Assembly: GCF_000002865.3 (NCBI RefSeq)
Contig: NW_001865053.1
Span: forward strand, 570,329 to 634,328
From: Monosiga brevicollis MX1
Lineage: Eukaryota; Opisthokonta; Choanoflagellata; Craspedida; Salpingoecidae
Direction of reading: 5' to 3'
Length of the DNA: 64,000 nt
Below the pieces are notes generated by a model. It saw only the letters and a program-made list of their open reading frames with translations, ran no database searches and had not been told where the DNA came from. This document shows positions 48,697-62,069 of the stretch, one piece after another. The translations under genes were made by a program, and so were the position numbers. The number at the start of each line of letters is the position of its first letter. The first letter of the stretch is position 1.

Positions 48697-50469
48697 ATGT
48701 CGCGGCTCTCTTTTTTTGGAGCCGCCGTCAACCGGCTGCTGCGTGCTGTTGCAGATAGTGGCCGGGAGAGCGGTGTCTCCATCTCCGCCGTCATTGGTGC
48801 CGTCACAGTTGAGGGCGTTGCCAAAGACATTGATCTTGCCGATCAAAATGCCAAACCCACTCCCTTCACTGACGCGGGCGCCGACCGGCGCCCCAAGCAC
48901 GCCGCCTATCGCGGTTCGTTCCCGCTTTGTCACGGGCAAAAGTGGGGCACATCCATAGCAATGGGCTGGCTTGCTCCACGCGTGCATCTGCACGCTCCCC
49001 CCGTGCCCTCATTCCTTCTCTCTTTTACCTCCTGCTCTGTGCATCTTTGTCATGGGTTGACCCAATAGGCACAGCATTGGCCTCTGAAGTGCCCGAGGCT
49101 TGTCAGATTGAGATCCAGATGATGCTGGCCAGCAAGGGCGATGTGGATGGCAGCCATCTTCACCAATCGCTGCCTTGGGACGCCATCCTAAAGGGACCTC
49201 TTATGCACAGTGCCGAGTATCGCGACGCCATCATGCGCATGTACGCGCAAACAAAGGCCTTGGCTAAGCAGGGCTCCATGGTCCCGGCCTCTCTTTGCGC
49301 TGCCATCTGCACCAAGGTCACGGCTTGGATGGCCTCCCATTCCATGCGTCTACTCCTCGATCAGGTGCCCGCCGAAGCTTATGGCGACGATGTTGATCGA
49401 GGTAAGTGCTTCAGCTAAACATGCAACTGCAACATGTGTGCTACTCCCCGCCGGCTCAACTGGCAGCTTGCATCGTCATCACAGCCATGGTGTCCTTCCA
49501 AGACACCCTGACCCAGTTTGCCGAGCGTGAGAAACAGGTATGCCCCTTTTACAGCGGTGTTTGGCTTACCAGCCCTTACCACAAAATAATCGTGACGGCT
49601 TGCCGTTTGCCGCTGGCTTTCCGAACCGCCGTTTCGTTGGCCATGGACTTCACTGAACATTGGCTCTACAGACAAACTGGTTGATAAAGTGTGCCCGGTT
49701 TGATGACGCCTTGGCCATGGCCAAGCGAAGCATGCAAGACTGTGCCAATCTTTATGAAGACCTGGCCCTTCTGCGCAAGCGCCTCCTGCGTGCCCAATAC
49801 AAGGCCAACTCGGACCTGGTTCACCAGCTCCAATGGACTGGTGGCCTCGTTTTGGTAGCCCTTGGCTGCGATTACATTGGTGTCGTTCCAAGTGGTGAGG
49901 TCAATTGCTTCAATTGCAGCCATCGCATCTCTCCTTCTTGCTTCTTGCTTGCCATCCTTCTGATGCAGCTTGCCTTTGATCCGTGCTCTTTTGCAGTCCC
50001 AACCATTGGCTCTGCAGCAGCAGAGGCCGTCAAAAAGCTTGCCTTGGCTGGCATCGTACTCGCCGTGCCTCAAGCTGTGGCGCATTGGATTCTGTCCGAG
50101 GAAGCCCGCGTCCACCTCCAGCAACTTGAGGAAGCCTTTGAAGAGCGCGACACCTGGCACCGCAGGTCCGTTTTTTGTATTTTTATTTTTGGTTTTGTCT
50201 TTGCCTAGTATCCGTTGACTGGTTTGGCTGTGGGGCCCCGCTCCTGCTCACCTCTGATTTTACATGTGGCTTCGGGTCCTATTCCCAGACTTCAGCGACT
50301 CAACAATCAGGTCCTGGACATGTGCCCTGCAATGACCGATGCAGACCTATTCCAACCGCTGAACCAAGAGGATGGCTTGGAAAGTGGCTGGGAGCGCGTG
50401 GACATGTCAGGATTCACGTCCGGCCTCAGCTCGCGTAGCAGCGAGCTTGTCGAGCCCGGTCATTTGTAA
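48697..50469 (+). CDS. Unrecognised membrane protein with two hydrophobic segments
   Basis: Six exons join in consistent phase to about 396 aa from MSRLSFFGAAVNRLLRAVAD. Exon 2 (from 49070) is helical (IQMMLASKGDVDGSHL, YRDAIMRMYAQTKALAKQGS). Later exons give CANLYEDLALLRKRLLRAQY, then hydrophobic WTGGLVLVALGCDYIGVVPS and, in the next exon, LALAGIVLAVPQAVAHWIL. These could form a membrane hairpin. A charged coil (LQQLEEAFEERDTWHRR) and a Ser-rich acidic tail (SGFTSGLSSRSSELVEPGHL) follow. Both termini would face the same side, probably the cytosol, as there is no signal peptide. The N-terminal amphipathic RLLRAV region might be a mitochondrial presequence. I know no matching family. Confidence 0.7.
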
Positions 50470-51213
50470 TCAGATCTACAAACGACCTTTAAGTTTTGGT
50501 TGAGTGTTTCACTTTTGGGAATAAGGTGCCACGCCGCCTAGCGCCCTTCGTACGCACATCAACGCGCATTTGCCCACTCCCCTCTAACAATTGAAGTCGC
50601 GATCAAAGTTTTGGGAGTCAAAGTACATGATTAAAATTTCTTCAGCCTCAGGCTGCGCCCCGCGCTCAAGCGCCAGAGTTTCTCGCAACCCCTTTGTTTG
50701 ATTCCCAAAGCCGAAAAGAGCACGTTGCACCATGCTCACATGCAACCGTCGGTCAGGTTAACCGCTCAACCAAGATCACTTGGCGTCCACGTGATGGAGT
50801 GCACTTCGCGCATTCCGCAACAAGCTGGGGTTCATGTCAAAGTGGCTATGCGTGTCCTCCTATGGGGGCCCAGTTTCACATCAGGTCAGCACGCGGCAAC
50901 ACTAAAAGACGGATGAATCCCATGCTCATGTCAACGATAAAACGGGGCCCCAACAAGTGTCTCCACCCGCGAAGACTGAGAGAAGTCTGAGCAACGCGCT
51001 CACCTGAAGTGAGGTGTTTTGCCGTATGAGCTTGGATGGCTGTGACTGGATCACCTCATCTGGCATATAGGCCGAAGATGTACGCTATGGCGGATAGAAA
51101 CAACGCGGCGGTAAGAAGAACGTGACAGACAGAGGCGCCAGATTCCCAGGGCGGGGGGGAGGGGGCGGGGGGTCGATCAGTCTAGCAGAAAAGCATGGCT
51201 GCAAATGCGTGAT
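50470..51213. other. Convergent intergenic region, no gene seen
   Basis: Should hold the 3' UTRs of the membrane-protein gene and the Ig-like/SH3 receptor gene. A G-rich stretch lies at 51149-51171. No coding exon is supported. Confidence 0.45.
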
Positions 51214-54200
51214 TCAGGCGGCGTTCACACATACCGCCGATGCAGCGTGGGAAGGCGGCAAGGATTCCAAATGCTCTTCCTCATCCTCGTTGATTACAAT
51301 GCCAGGCGATCTTGTACTCTCAAACACATTTGTGGCCGTCATATCCTCGTCATCCTCTGTTGCATATTCCGAGCCTATCGCCAGATGCACGCCAGACATT
51401 GAGTGTCAATCTCGAACACTTGTTGCAATGCATCTCGACACTCGCACGCACCAGAAGCATCAGAAACATTGTCCATGCTCTTGGAGCGCAAAGGCATCAT
51501 CTTGGTGGCGGTAAGATGGGCTCCAGCCCGTGTTCACGGGCCACGTAGGTGCGTGGGGCAAATCCTTCCTCGCCCGTGGCCACGGCCTTGACCAAGCACC
51601 ACGCGGGCCCCGGAATCTGGCCACCATCACCCATGATGATCAGCTCTTCACCCTTGCGAATCGTTAACTCGTCCGGTTCTTGAGCCTAGTTTAGAAGACA
51701 AGACGTTCATATGATCAACCGGCAGAACTGATGGCTCGCAAACCCAGCTGCCAAAGCGCTGGACAGAGATAGTTGAACAACTGCTAACAGCCAGGGGAAT
51801 GTGCGAGTAAGGTGCGCGTGCTCGACACGCCAAGTTCAGACCAACCGTATAATCATAAAGTGCCGTTACGCAGCTTCCACGCAAGGGATTGATGGCCACG
51901 TCTGTGCAGGTTGCAAAGTTGCGTTGAATGAGCAGAGCGCGCGTGTGCGCGATGACCCAGCAACGCCTGAGCGTCGGATTGATTTCAAACCCCCCCTCGC
52001 CCCAAAAGCGCAGCAGACCATTGCATGCGCTCGCAGTGACCAAACGTGCATTGGGTTGAGGACCATTGTACCTACCATTGAGACACTTGGGCGTAGATTG
52101 CTGCCGCAGAGCCTGCAATGCATTGTTCAAAGAGCGTTCAATGGTGGCACGGTCGGGGGATGCACTGTGCGTTCCCTTGGCCGTGCGTGGGTGTGAATGA
52201 AATTCGGGCCCTGGTGACGTGCCATCCCGATCCCAACCCATCGAGACATCAGGCATGCTCCTATCAGGTGTGTACACAAATGAATATCAGCCCCACGAAC
52301 AACACTTGGCTGCCAATCAGAAGCCAGGTGACCAAGTCACGCTATGCGCGAAAACGCACCGAGAGACGTGAGCCTTGTCCACGTCCAACAGACTGATTCC
52401 AGTATCTCGCGATTCGAGTGGCGGTGGTGACTTGAGGAGCGCAGCTGCCAATGGCCCACTACGATACCTGCGCTGGTCAGGCGCTCCCAGCGCTGGCGGG
52501 CGGCTCTGCAGCGAGAAGTTGGTTGAGCCAAGTCGGCTTGAGACGGGCCCAGAAGAGGCCGGCGGTGATGTGGAATGCCGAATGGTGAGCGCACGCGGCT
52601 CCCAGCTGGCATGCGTGTTGTTGTCGGGCGCCGACACTGCAGAACCGTTCGGTGAGGGGGGCACAAGAGCCGAACCGCCGCTATGACGCGTTGGGATTGG
52701 ACTCGGGGATGAGTGCCGGGACTGTCCGGCCAGCGCAGCGGCAGCCACGGCAGCGGGCAAGGCCAAATTCGAACCAGATCCTGCGACAGCTGGCCCCGGG
52801 CTTGATGTTCTTACACTGGATGAAGGAGGTAGCGCCGGTGGGGCCTGGGCCCCCAGCAGTGGCGGCGGTCCAGGCGGTGGTGGAATAGCGGGTGGGGGCA
52901 GGGCGGCCAAGGGGGGTCGGCCAGCCAGCACATTTGTGCGCTGCTGGCCTTCTTCCTCATACGGGATCTCTTCAATGCGAGGACCACCCATGGATCCACG
53001 GGCACCGGCCTTGTTGCCACGAAAGCTGGTGTTGTGCTCAACACCCACAGGATCCCAAGACAGATCGGCGCTGTTTGGACGGCCGTTGGGCGGTAGAACG
53101 CGCACAGAGCCGGTGCGTTCCAATTTTCGGCCGTAATACTCTTTAGAATCGCGGTTTCTGAGGCGCGGGCGGACACACACAGTGAGCTTAAGAACAGACA
53201 GCCAAGAGCGATATCGGGACGAGAGTAAAGCTGGCAAAGGCCCGCTTCAGATTGGCTCAAGGGACGATCAAATGATGATGCGCAAACGGACCGGCAGCAA
53301 AGGCAAAGTCCGAGTGCACAAAGCAGCAGAAATAAAGCACTGCCAAGTGCAATGGCTGCGGAAGCAAATGGCAGGACGCAGACATCAATCATGAGTTACA
53401 TAGACATTCATAATACGAAGTTGCCAAAAAGGGTGTGAATGAGACGAGGACGGACCAACAATCCATGCTGTACTCAAGTCGTCATCCGAGGCACTACTGG
53501 CACCCGGTGCTTGTGTGGTAGCGCTAGGTGTCGCTGCATTGGGGTTTGACGCGGCCACTGCGCTGCTTCGAGGAAGACCAGCAAACTCGTTGCCAAAGGC
53601 ATCAAGGATTGGTCCCGCCACAGAGACGAAAGCGCTTTGACCCTGAGCCCCACCGAAGGCAGGCACGTTGGCCAACAATGCGCGGTCATCCGGACCCAAC
53701 TGGGCCTCGAGAATGCGGCCATCCACAATTGCTGCGGTGGCGTTCTGCAAGCGATAGTACACGGGGGGCAGGTCCGAGGCACGACGACGGCGAGTTGCCG
53801 TGGTACGCGTCGTATCTGCACTCGTCTGCAAGGCGATTGTGCTGGCCAGGGATGCGTTGGAGGCGCCATTGACCATAACATCCTCACTAAACGTGATGCG
53901 CACGAGGCCAGCCGAGGGGTCATAGGTGGCATTGAGTACAGTTGGTGGTGTACTATCCAGCAGCAGCGGGACGCGACTGCTCTCCAACGTGGGTGGAGTG
54001 GGATTGCCCCAAACATCGCTGCCCACCACACCCGTCAGTGTCAGATCTGGGGCTACAGAGGCGTTCATGGCACGGCGAGCGAGAAGCTGCGCAAGCGATG
54101 CAGGCAAGGGCACAAAGACACCGCGTGTCGCCTGATCGAAAGTCAAATCGCGGCCAAGAAGCTGGAGCATCTCCGTCACGCCATCCGAGCCAAACGTCAG

Positions 54201-56374
54201 GGTTAGCTCTAGAATGTTGGCGGTCTGCTGGTCAGCCCGAACGGCCTCATCAAAGGTCAGAGAGAGACGCTCGAGCGGCACGTCGAGAAGCACACTTGTC
54301 AGGGCGGGTCCCTGTAGATCCACCTCAGATGCATCAACGGGCAGCTTATCGACCGGAGCGTTGCCGTTGCCAAAGGCATCAATGCTAAGGCCCTCTTGCA
54401 TGGAGAGCACCAGGGCAACGAGGGCCGAGGCATTGGCGTAGACCTGGCTGCGCAGCGCAGCGGCACTGGCAGTGACGTTGAGCTCAAACCTGGTGCTGCT
54501 CCCGTTGGCGCCAGATAGGGCAAGTAGGCGGCCCGTCGCGGGAATGGTGACCCCGTTGAGCACAAAGGCAAGGGGGGCTTCCGTGACCGTAAAGAGCGTA
54601 GGCTCGCTGCTGGTGAGCTCAAGAACCAGGCCCGAGGCGCTTTGCAGCAGACGGCTGGCCGTGAACACGGGCTCGACCGCGTCCGGTACCACATTCAAGG
54701 CCAGGACAGTGCCAGGCGTGGCTGTTCCAAAAACGTCCGTGCCGAGGACGCTGTTAATAACAAGCTGCCAGGCAGGGTTGTTGAGGCGGAGGCGTGCAAG
54801 CTGCAGAGCGTGCAGCGTGCTGTTGGTAAGCCGCAGTGCCAGTGCAGTGGCCTCGGCATTGGTATAGTTGACGGCACTGATGGCCACGGGTACATCCACA
54901 ACGTCAGTGCTAACCAGGCGCACTAATAGCGCTGACGGGTCGATAGAAGCCAGCACAAGCGGCTGAGACGTTGTCAGACTCAGGGTACCTTGAGTGAAAT
55001 CGAGGACGCCGCTGTCTCGCACAAGAATGGGGGCTGAGCTATCAGCCACGGGTACCAGGTTGGCGAGGCGAAAGGGGGTTGGCATCTCTCCCCCGGGCGC
55101 TGGATCAGCGCTGGGATCAAAAACAAGGCCAACAGTGTCCCGCACAAAGCCGGCGGTGAGGTTAAGCTGTGCAGGCGTTTGCGTTCGTGTGTAATCCGCT
55201 TGCAAGAGGGCAAAGGCTGCATCGGTCAGGCTGAGAATGAGGAGGGCGTCCCCAGCCGCAATGTCTTCAACGAGAGGGCCCAGGGCAAAGGTGCTGTTGT
55301 TGACCAGTTTGATCACCGCGCGATCGAGCTGGACAGAACTGGCTTGCACAGGTTCGGAGAATAGAAGGTCCAAAGACTTTGAGGCAAAGGCCAATTGTGC
55401 CGTTAAAAGGCGTGGCCCATCAATGTCAACTGAGGCGGCGCGGGCTGGCAGTGTTTGACCCTGGGGTCGCGTGTTGCCAGCGCGGTCCGTCAGGGTTCCT
55501 GGAAGCACCTGCACGGTAGTCAAGGGGGTGGTATCGCCGTTGGCGGTGCGACGCGCACGCAGGGCTTGTCGCACGATGGTCGGATCGGCCAGCGCCGCCT
55601 GCCAAGCAACACGATCGTTCTCGGTGATGCGTTGAGTTGGTTGACCCGTAATTGCCAAGGTCAGGCCAAGACTGGAGTTACTCGGGTCTTCCAGCAGCAA
55701 GGCGGGAGGTGCGCTGAGGGGCTCGTTGAGCGTGAGGGTGACCATCAGCGCACCACCCACGAGTCCATCGGCGATGGTGACATCCAAAGCTGTGGGCGGA
55801 TAAGCATCGGGTTCAAACTCGTCGAAGGGGCGGCGCTGGCCATCCGTGCCACTCGCGGCCTGGCCGCCCAGAGTCTGAACCAGGCCTGAGCGAACTTCGA
55901 TGAGAGTCGAGCTGTCGTTGACGGCCAGGGTGGGCCGGAGCTTCAGACGTAGGAGGCCTGTGGCAGAGAGAATACAGTAGAGGTTGTTGCCGGATGAGAT
56001 TTGTGTCAGAGGGCCAATCAACTGGTTCTGACCCACAAAGGCCTCGTCATCTGGACTCGTGCTTGAGGGATGCAGACGCAGCTGGGTCACATCGGTCGAG
56101 CTGGCCAGCACGTCCGTGTCAAAGCTTAGCTGCAAGATGCCCGTGTTGAGGTCGAGGGCACTAAAAGTCAGCGACCCTGTTGACCCACATCAGCGACCAC
56201 ACGCCAACGTGAGTGAGGGAGTTTGACTGCAATGCCCCAGGGGGAGAACCTGTGTGGTGGGCACGACACCAGCGCGAGTGCCGAGGACTCACCTTGGGCC
56301 CGTGCGAAGCACCAGAGCAAGGCAAAGCTCAGTGCCAGCCGCAGCGGTTGCGGCACGGCCATGGCAGTGGCCAA
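51214..56374 (-). CDS. Receptor-like protein: signal peptide, seven bacterial-type Ig-like repeats, TM, proline-rich tail, SH3
   Basis: Signal peptide exon (MAVPQPLRLALSFALLWCFA), then one 2721-bp exon (56176-53456) with seven repeats. Each opens like GPALTSVLLDVPLERLSLTF and EAV, and several end with a loop such as DRAGN or DAFGN. This is the pattern of SwmB/Big-type Ig-like domains common in bacterial surface proteins. A basic RRRRASD near the last repeat could be a furin-type site. Exon 53355-53292 encodes the TM helix AIALGSALFLLLCALGLCLC. The cytoplasmic part (from 53157) has NRDSKEYYGRK, polyproline ALPPPAIPPPPGPPPLLG, and a C-terminal SH3: TALYDYT joined to AQEPDELTIRKGEEL, then WCLVKAVATGEEGFAPRTYV. 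An acidic tail ends CVNAA. Ectodomain repeats suggest adhesion; the polyproline and SH3 suggest coupling to actin or tyrosine-kinase adaptors. The last two introns near 51400-51540 are less certain. Confidence 0.8.
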
Positions 56375-57751
56375 AGTGATGGCCGTGCTGATGGATAACT
56401 ATTGTGTGAGTGTGTGTTTTCTTTTTCCTTCGCTCCAACACGCTGACGCTTGGCGACAGACAACGGTCCGGGGTGCCTGCAATCACGGAATCAGGGTCGC
56501 AATGAGTTCAGTCTGCTGTGTGTATGTCTCTTTCACGGTCGGGGCAATACTTCTCTTCGGCTTTTTGGTGCGCTCACCTCTGTGCGCTCGAAGAGCCGAG
56601 TTGATCTTTCACGCAAGCAGACGACGGCAGAGCATGAGCAACTGCGGTTTGCTTGTGTGCGACCCGGGGGTTGGCGGGCTACTCGACAAAAACTGCGGTG
56701 GGGTCTGAGCTCGTTGGCAGCCGGCGGCAGCACTGGGAGAGGGCAAAACCTCGTTTTATGCGCGCCTGTAGGTGGCGATGGGTAGCACTGTAAATTCACC
56801 TGACTGCCAAAAAAGTATTGCGCCTAGGGCTTGGTGGCTGGTGCAAGAGTGTGTCGTCGAGCGTGCTGGCAAAAATACCAAACCCACTTTTGTAAGGCGA
56901 ACACTGTGTCTTGGATAATTACATGTGTGCAAGGTGCCAGCCACCTTGAGTGAGGAGGGTCAGGGTCCCCAAGAGGATTTAAAGAGAGTTCAGGAGAGGA
57001 GTGTCGGGCTGTGTTTGGATCTGGACAAAGACAGACTTGGTCGCTGCGCAAAAACTCCGTTTGATGAGGCAAGGGCGCGCTGGTGCCAGGTAGCTGGCAA
57101 AAAGGTTGCAGGGTTGCCGCTGAGCCTGCCCATCACTGCTACCATGTCCCCGTTCCTCAGCCACAATGGTCGGCGCTTGGGGGTGTTTAGGGGGGCCATG
57201 GACTTGTTTTACGATCCTCCCGCTGGTCTCTTAACTCTGCAACACGACGCGTCGGTCCGACGACCCGAACAGAATGTGCGTGCATGCATGCTACATGGAC
57301 AAAAGTGCGTTGGATGATAAAAGTGCACCGCCCGTGTAGGTAGGTAGTATCACAAAGAGAGTTGCGCATGCACAGACGGGGGTGTGGCGGGCCGGGTCGT
57401 GGGTGGGAAGTCGACTGAGAACATGCGCATGTCGTGGGGGTGGTGCAAGGAGATGGACAGAATGAGATTTTGACCCTTAATCCCCCTCGTGGGGCAGCCT
57501 TGATGGATGCAGGTGAAACAAGGTTTGATCTTTGACACGCCTTGCCTTCTTCTTCTTCGACGACTTGCTATGCCCATTTCGTGTTCTCTCACCAGAGCCA
57601 GGTGCGTCTGTGCGCTGGTTTTACTCGACCGGCGCCTGGCTACTCACATGTCAAGTAAGAAAAGGCCAGGTGGGAAGCTTCGTTCCTCGATTGGCATCAC
57701 ATGGAAGGCACAGTCAGAGAAGTAGTTGTAATAATAAAATTATGATTATCA
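56375..57751. other. Intergenic region, no gene seen
   Basis: 1.4 kb between the end of the RTK gene and the start of the Ig-like/SH3 gene, both on the minus strand. It should contain the promoter of the Ig-like/SH3 gene and the RTK 3' UTR. Open frames here are short and have no motif. Confidence 0.45.
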
Positions 57752-60700
57752 TCAAATTCGAGTCTCCTCCTGCAAGGCTGGGTTGACGTCCGCAAGCGGC
57801 ACGGAAAGTGCAGTAGCAATGGCACTCAGCGCCGGGCTCAGAGCGGCCGCGGTTGGCCGCACGTCCGGGCTGGTCTGCCAGCAGGCCGCCACCAAGCTAG
57901 TCAGAGCAAGCAAAAGTCGTGAGCTGCATGCGTGTGGGCGACCAGCATTGCGTTGCGTTCAAACTGACCGCTCGAGACCTGGCGGGGTACCGGCTGGAAG
58001 GGCCAAGCGCCCCTCGTTCTTTAGCAAAGCCACCACTTTGGGCATGTCCAGCCCCGCATACGGCACCAGTCCCGTGATCACCTCGTAGCACACCACGCCA
58101 AATGCCCTAAAGGTCGTTCACCCAAGGAGGGGCAGGGGTGTTTTAATAATGGAAGGCCGGCCAGCGCATGCCCCATAGGGTGTTTCTCCACGAGTCTTGA
58201 TCGCGTTGGCAGGCAAGGAACCACGCACCAAACATCGCTCGCCATGGTGGCTGCACCACCGACCAACGTTTCTGGACTCATCCACCTGGCGTTCCGACAG
58301 GCAGACCACAGCAGAGCCCCAACAGGCCATCTGTTTGTGAGCCGGCAGCGCGCACGAGGGGCAGAACGGGGCCCTACCGGAAGGGGACGTGGTCATCCTG
58401 ACTAGGCCGATAATATTCCTGTGCATTTTGCAGCGCACGGCTCACTGCATCGCCATCGTCGCCCCGTGCCACAAGGGAAAGCCATGAGCCGCTCACCATG
58501 CCAGTAGCACCCGCGCTTGGCAGTATGAAAGCACCCAACGACCTCGTGTGCACAGACTTAAAGCGCACAGTTCAAGGCATGTGACACGTACGGCCGAAAT
58601 CAGCAAGCTTGCATAGCATCATGGGCGTGAGTAAAACATTCCGGCTGGCCAGGTCACGATGCACGATGCGACGCGCGTGAATAAACGCCAGCGCTTGCGC
58701 CACCTGGGATGGGTTGATTGAGCACACCAAAGTGAGACAGCCCAAACTCGATGGCTTTTCCACAAGCAGCGACAGCAGAGCTCTCGGTGCAATACCTGGT
58801 CCAGCCATTGCAGCCGTTGCCGAAGCCCCCACGAAGCACTGGTCGCGCCATCATGCCGAAGCAGTTCTCGCAAATTTCCATTAGCAGCCAACTCCAGGAT
58901 GATGGCCATGCCCTCGGGCAATGCCGTCACCCCATGCATTTGTACGATGTGAGGATGGTGCAGCTGCGACAAGAGCACTGCCTCATAAAGAACAGCTCGC
59001 ATTCCCGCCTAATACACAATGAGCCGCCACCCAGTCACCACAAAAGATGAGGGGTAGGAGACAACGCTAGTCGTGATATTGGGCAGGAAAGCTTAAGATT
59101 CGCCCAATCAAAAGCTAATGCCCGTGCTTACTGCTTCCTGCTCTTGAAGCACTTTGACCGCGACTGGTAGCGCTCGACTCTTGAGGCGCCCCTGCATCGA
59201 TGCGTGCGAGGGACACAGAAGCAAATAAAAAGGGTGTAGCACGGGCTCCGAAAGGGTCATCCACGAACTCATGGTTGCACCCGACGTGACCGCCTCACAA
59301 AAGGAGCAAAAGAGGGGAGGGGGGGTTGCCGGGGGGGCAAGGTTTGCTGCGCTGAATAAGGCCACGAAACCAACCTGATACACCCTGGAGAATTGGCCAC
59401 GACCCAGCTCCTCCTCGAGAACAACGTCAGTCCTGGGACCAGAAATTAATCAGAGAGCCCGTGTGCATGTTAGTGCATGGCACAGGGCGGGGAGATGCAA
59501 TGTTTTCATCATCAAAAAAAAAAAAAAAAAAAAGCAAGATCAAAGAGGCTTGACCAACGGCTGGGCTACAGGAAGTATTGTGGCGAAGCGGACGTACGAG
59601 GGGATCAACAAACTGGCCGTGTTTGCGCGCGGTTCCGAAGCAGCCTCGCCCGACCTGACCCAGGATTCGCTCTGGGTCAGCTCCAGTGTCAGTTCGTCCA
59701 TCAGAGGTCGGAGCTGTTGTTCGTGACTCAACCGACGCCTTTGTTGGCGCCGCACTCGCCAGGTGACGGCACCAACCAGCAACAAAAGGACTCCGACAAC
59801 GGCGACAATCACGGCCACCAGGACGGGAGACCTGGAGGGTTGAACCAAGGCCACAGGGGCAGCGGTGCTAGTGTTGCCACTTGGTTCCGTTTTGGGGTCA
59901 GCGGTGGAAGCTTGGGCGTCCCAGTCGGGGAAGCCGTTGACAATCTCAAAAATGGCCGAGATGTTGTTCCCGCCAAGAGCCACGCCCGAGACACGGGCGG
60001 CGGTGTAGTTGAGAACAGAAAAGGAGTAATCGACATCGCTGTCTTCGCCATCCACTGCGGTGATAGCGCCATTGTCGGTGATGCGGAGCACCAACTGATC
60101 TCGAGTTGATCGCGTGTTGCCCAAGCAAGTATTGTTCGGAAACGGCTCGTATGGATCAGGGCGAAGTACGACCACGCCCCGAAGGAGGATGAGGTGGAGG
60201 ACTGAGCCATGACAGCGAGCTATCAGCGCCTTCAGCAAAGTGTCGCTGGTTGCATCAGTCATGTAGATGCCACAGATGTCCTCATCAAAGCCATTGAAAC
60301 AATCTGTGTGGCCGTCGCAGAGCATGTTCATACTGGGCAAGGTGGTCAGGCCACGGGAAGCGCCGGGCCTTGCAGCCGGCACATAGGAGGTGCAAGAGAC
60401 GGTCTCAGTAGCCGGGTCTATCTCGGCCGGGTTGCGACAAGCGTCGGTACACACCACCCGACCGCAGTCTGGCTGGCCAAGACCATTTGTTGTGTATAGG
60501 GGCTGCAGGGCGCAGTGACAGCCGTTGCTGGCATTGCTAAAGCGGAGTTCTGGAAGGTCAACGGAGCAAGACGGTGAAAACGTGCCACGAAAGGCCCACC
60601 AGCTGACCTGCTGCAAGTTATTCTCACTGAGGTCTAAAAAGGTGAAGTTGGGCATGATGCTGGGTGTGTCATCCCAATCGAGCAGGGAGAGTTTGTTGTC

Positions 60701-61288
60701 GTGGAGATCCATGCTGGTCAAGCGAAAGGTCGTATCGAGGAAACGTTTGGTGGTAAACGAAATGGCGTTGTGGCTCAAGTTCAAAGTCTCGAGGAACCGC
60801 ATGTTGCGAAAGGGCTCCATTGGTAAAGCAGCCAGATGGTGGCAGGTGATCTCCAGATGTTGTACGTCGGCTGAGATGATCAAGGGCGTGGTGTCCAGGG
60901 GTGTCAATTCGATCTCGCGCCCACAGCGGTTGCAGCTGAAGCGAACGCCGTCCGTCGCCATGGGGTCATAGTGACAGCCAGCCGCAAGGTACGAAGGGCA
61001 CATGTAGTTGGCACTGATGTTGGTTTGAGGCCAGAGCCAAAAGCCATCGTGGCAGACCATGGTCCTCATGACCACGCTGGTGCCACTGCAATCGAAATTG
61101 CAGGTAGCGCCCGTGGCAAATCGAGGCTGGGCTGAGGCTGAGCATGAGGTGAGTTCCCCCAGCAATTCGTATTCGAGCAAGCGCGTGTCACAGTTCCGGC
61201 ACTCGCGGTCCCCGCACATGATGGCAACGGTGCCTTGGGCCAACAGCACAAGGGCCAGCCAAGCCAGCCCAAACCCGGATCGCCCCAT
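57752..61288 (-). CDS. Receptor tyrosine kinase with LRR and LDLa-like ectodomain
   Basis: Start Met 61288 opens a signal peptide (MGRSGFGLAWLALVLLAQGT). A large first exon follows, to about 59550. The ectodomain has three or so leucine-rich repeats (FLETLNLSHNAISF, LTSMDLHDNKLSLLDW, FTFLDLSENNLQQVSWWAF), a Cys-rich LRR cap (NGCHCALQPLY) and an LDLa-like piece (LCDGHTDCFNGFDEDICG). The TM helix is VLVAVIVAVVGVLLLLVGAV. Kinase exons: 59432-59375 (LGRGQFSRVYQ), 59191-59132 (VAVKVLQEQEA), 59008-58796 (HHPHIVQMHGV), 58703-58592 (VHRDLASRNVLL, ADFG), 58444-58378 (NAQEYYRPSQDDHVPFR), 58285-58229 (WMSPETL), 58106-57969 and 57896-57752 (CWQTSPDVRPT). HRDLASRN and P(F)RWMSPE mark a tyrosine kinase, and the EYYRP double tyrosine is an activation-loop site. 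The phase at the first junction was not resolved. Confidence 0.9.
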
Positions 61289-62069
<781 letters not shown>

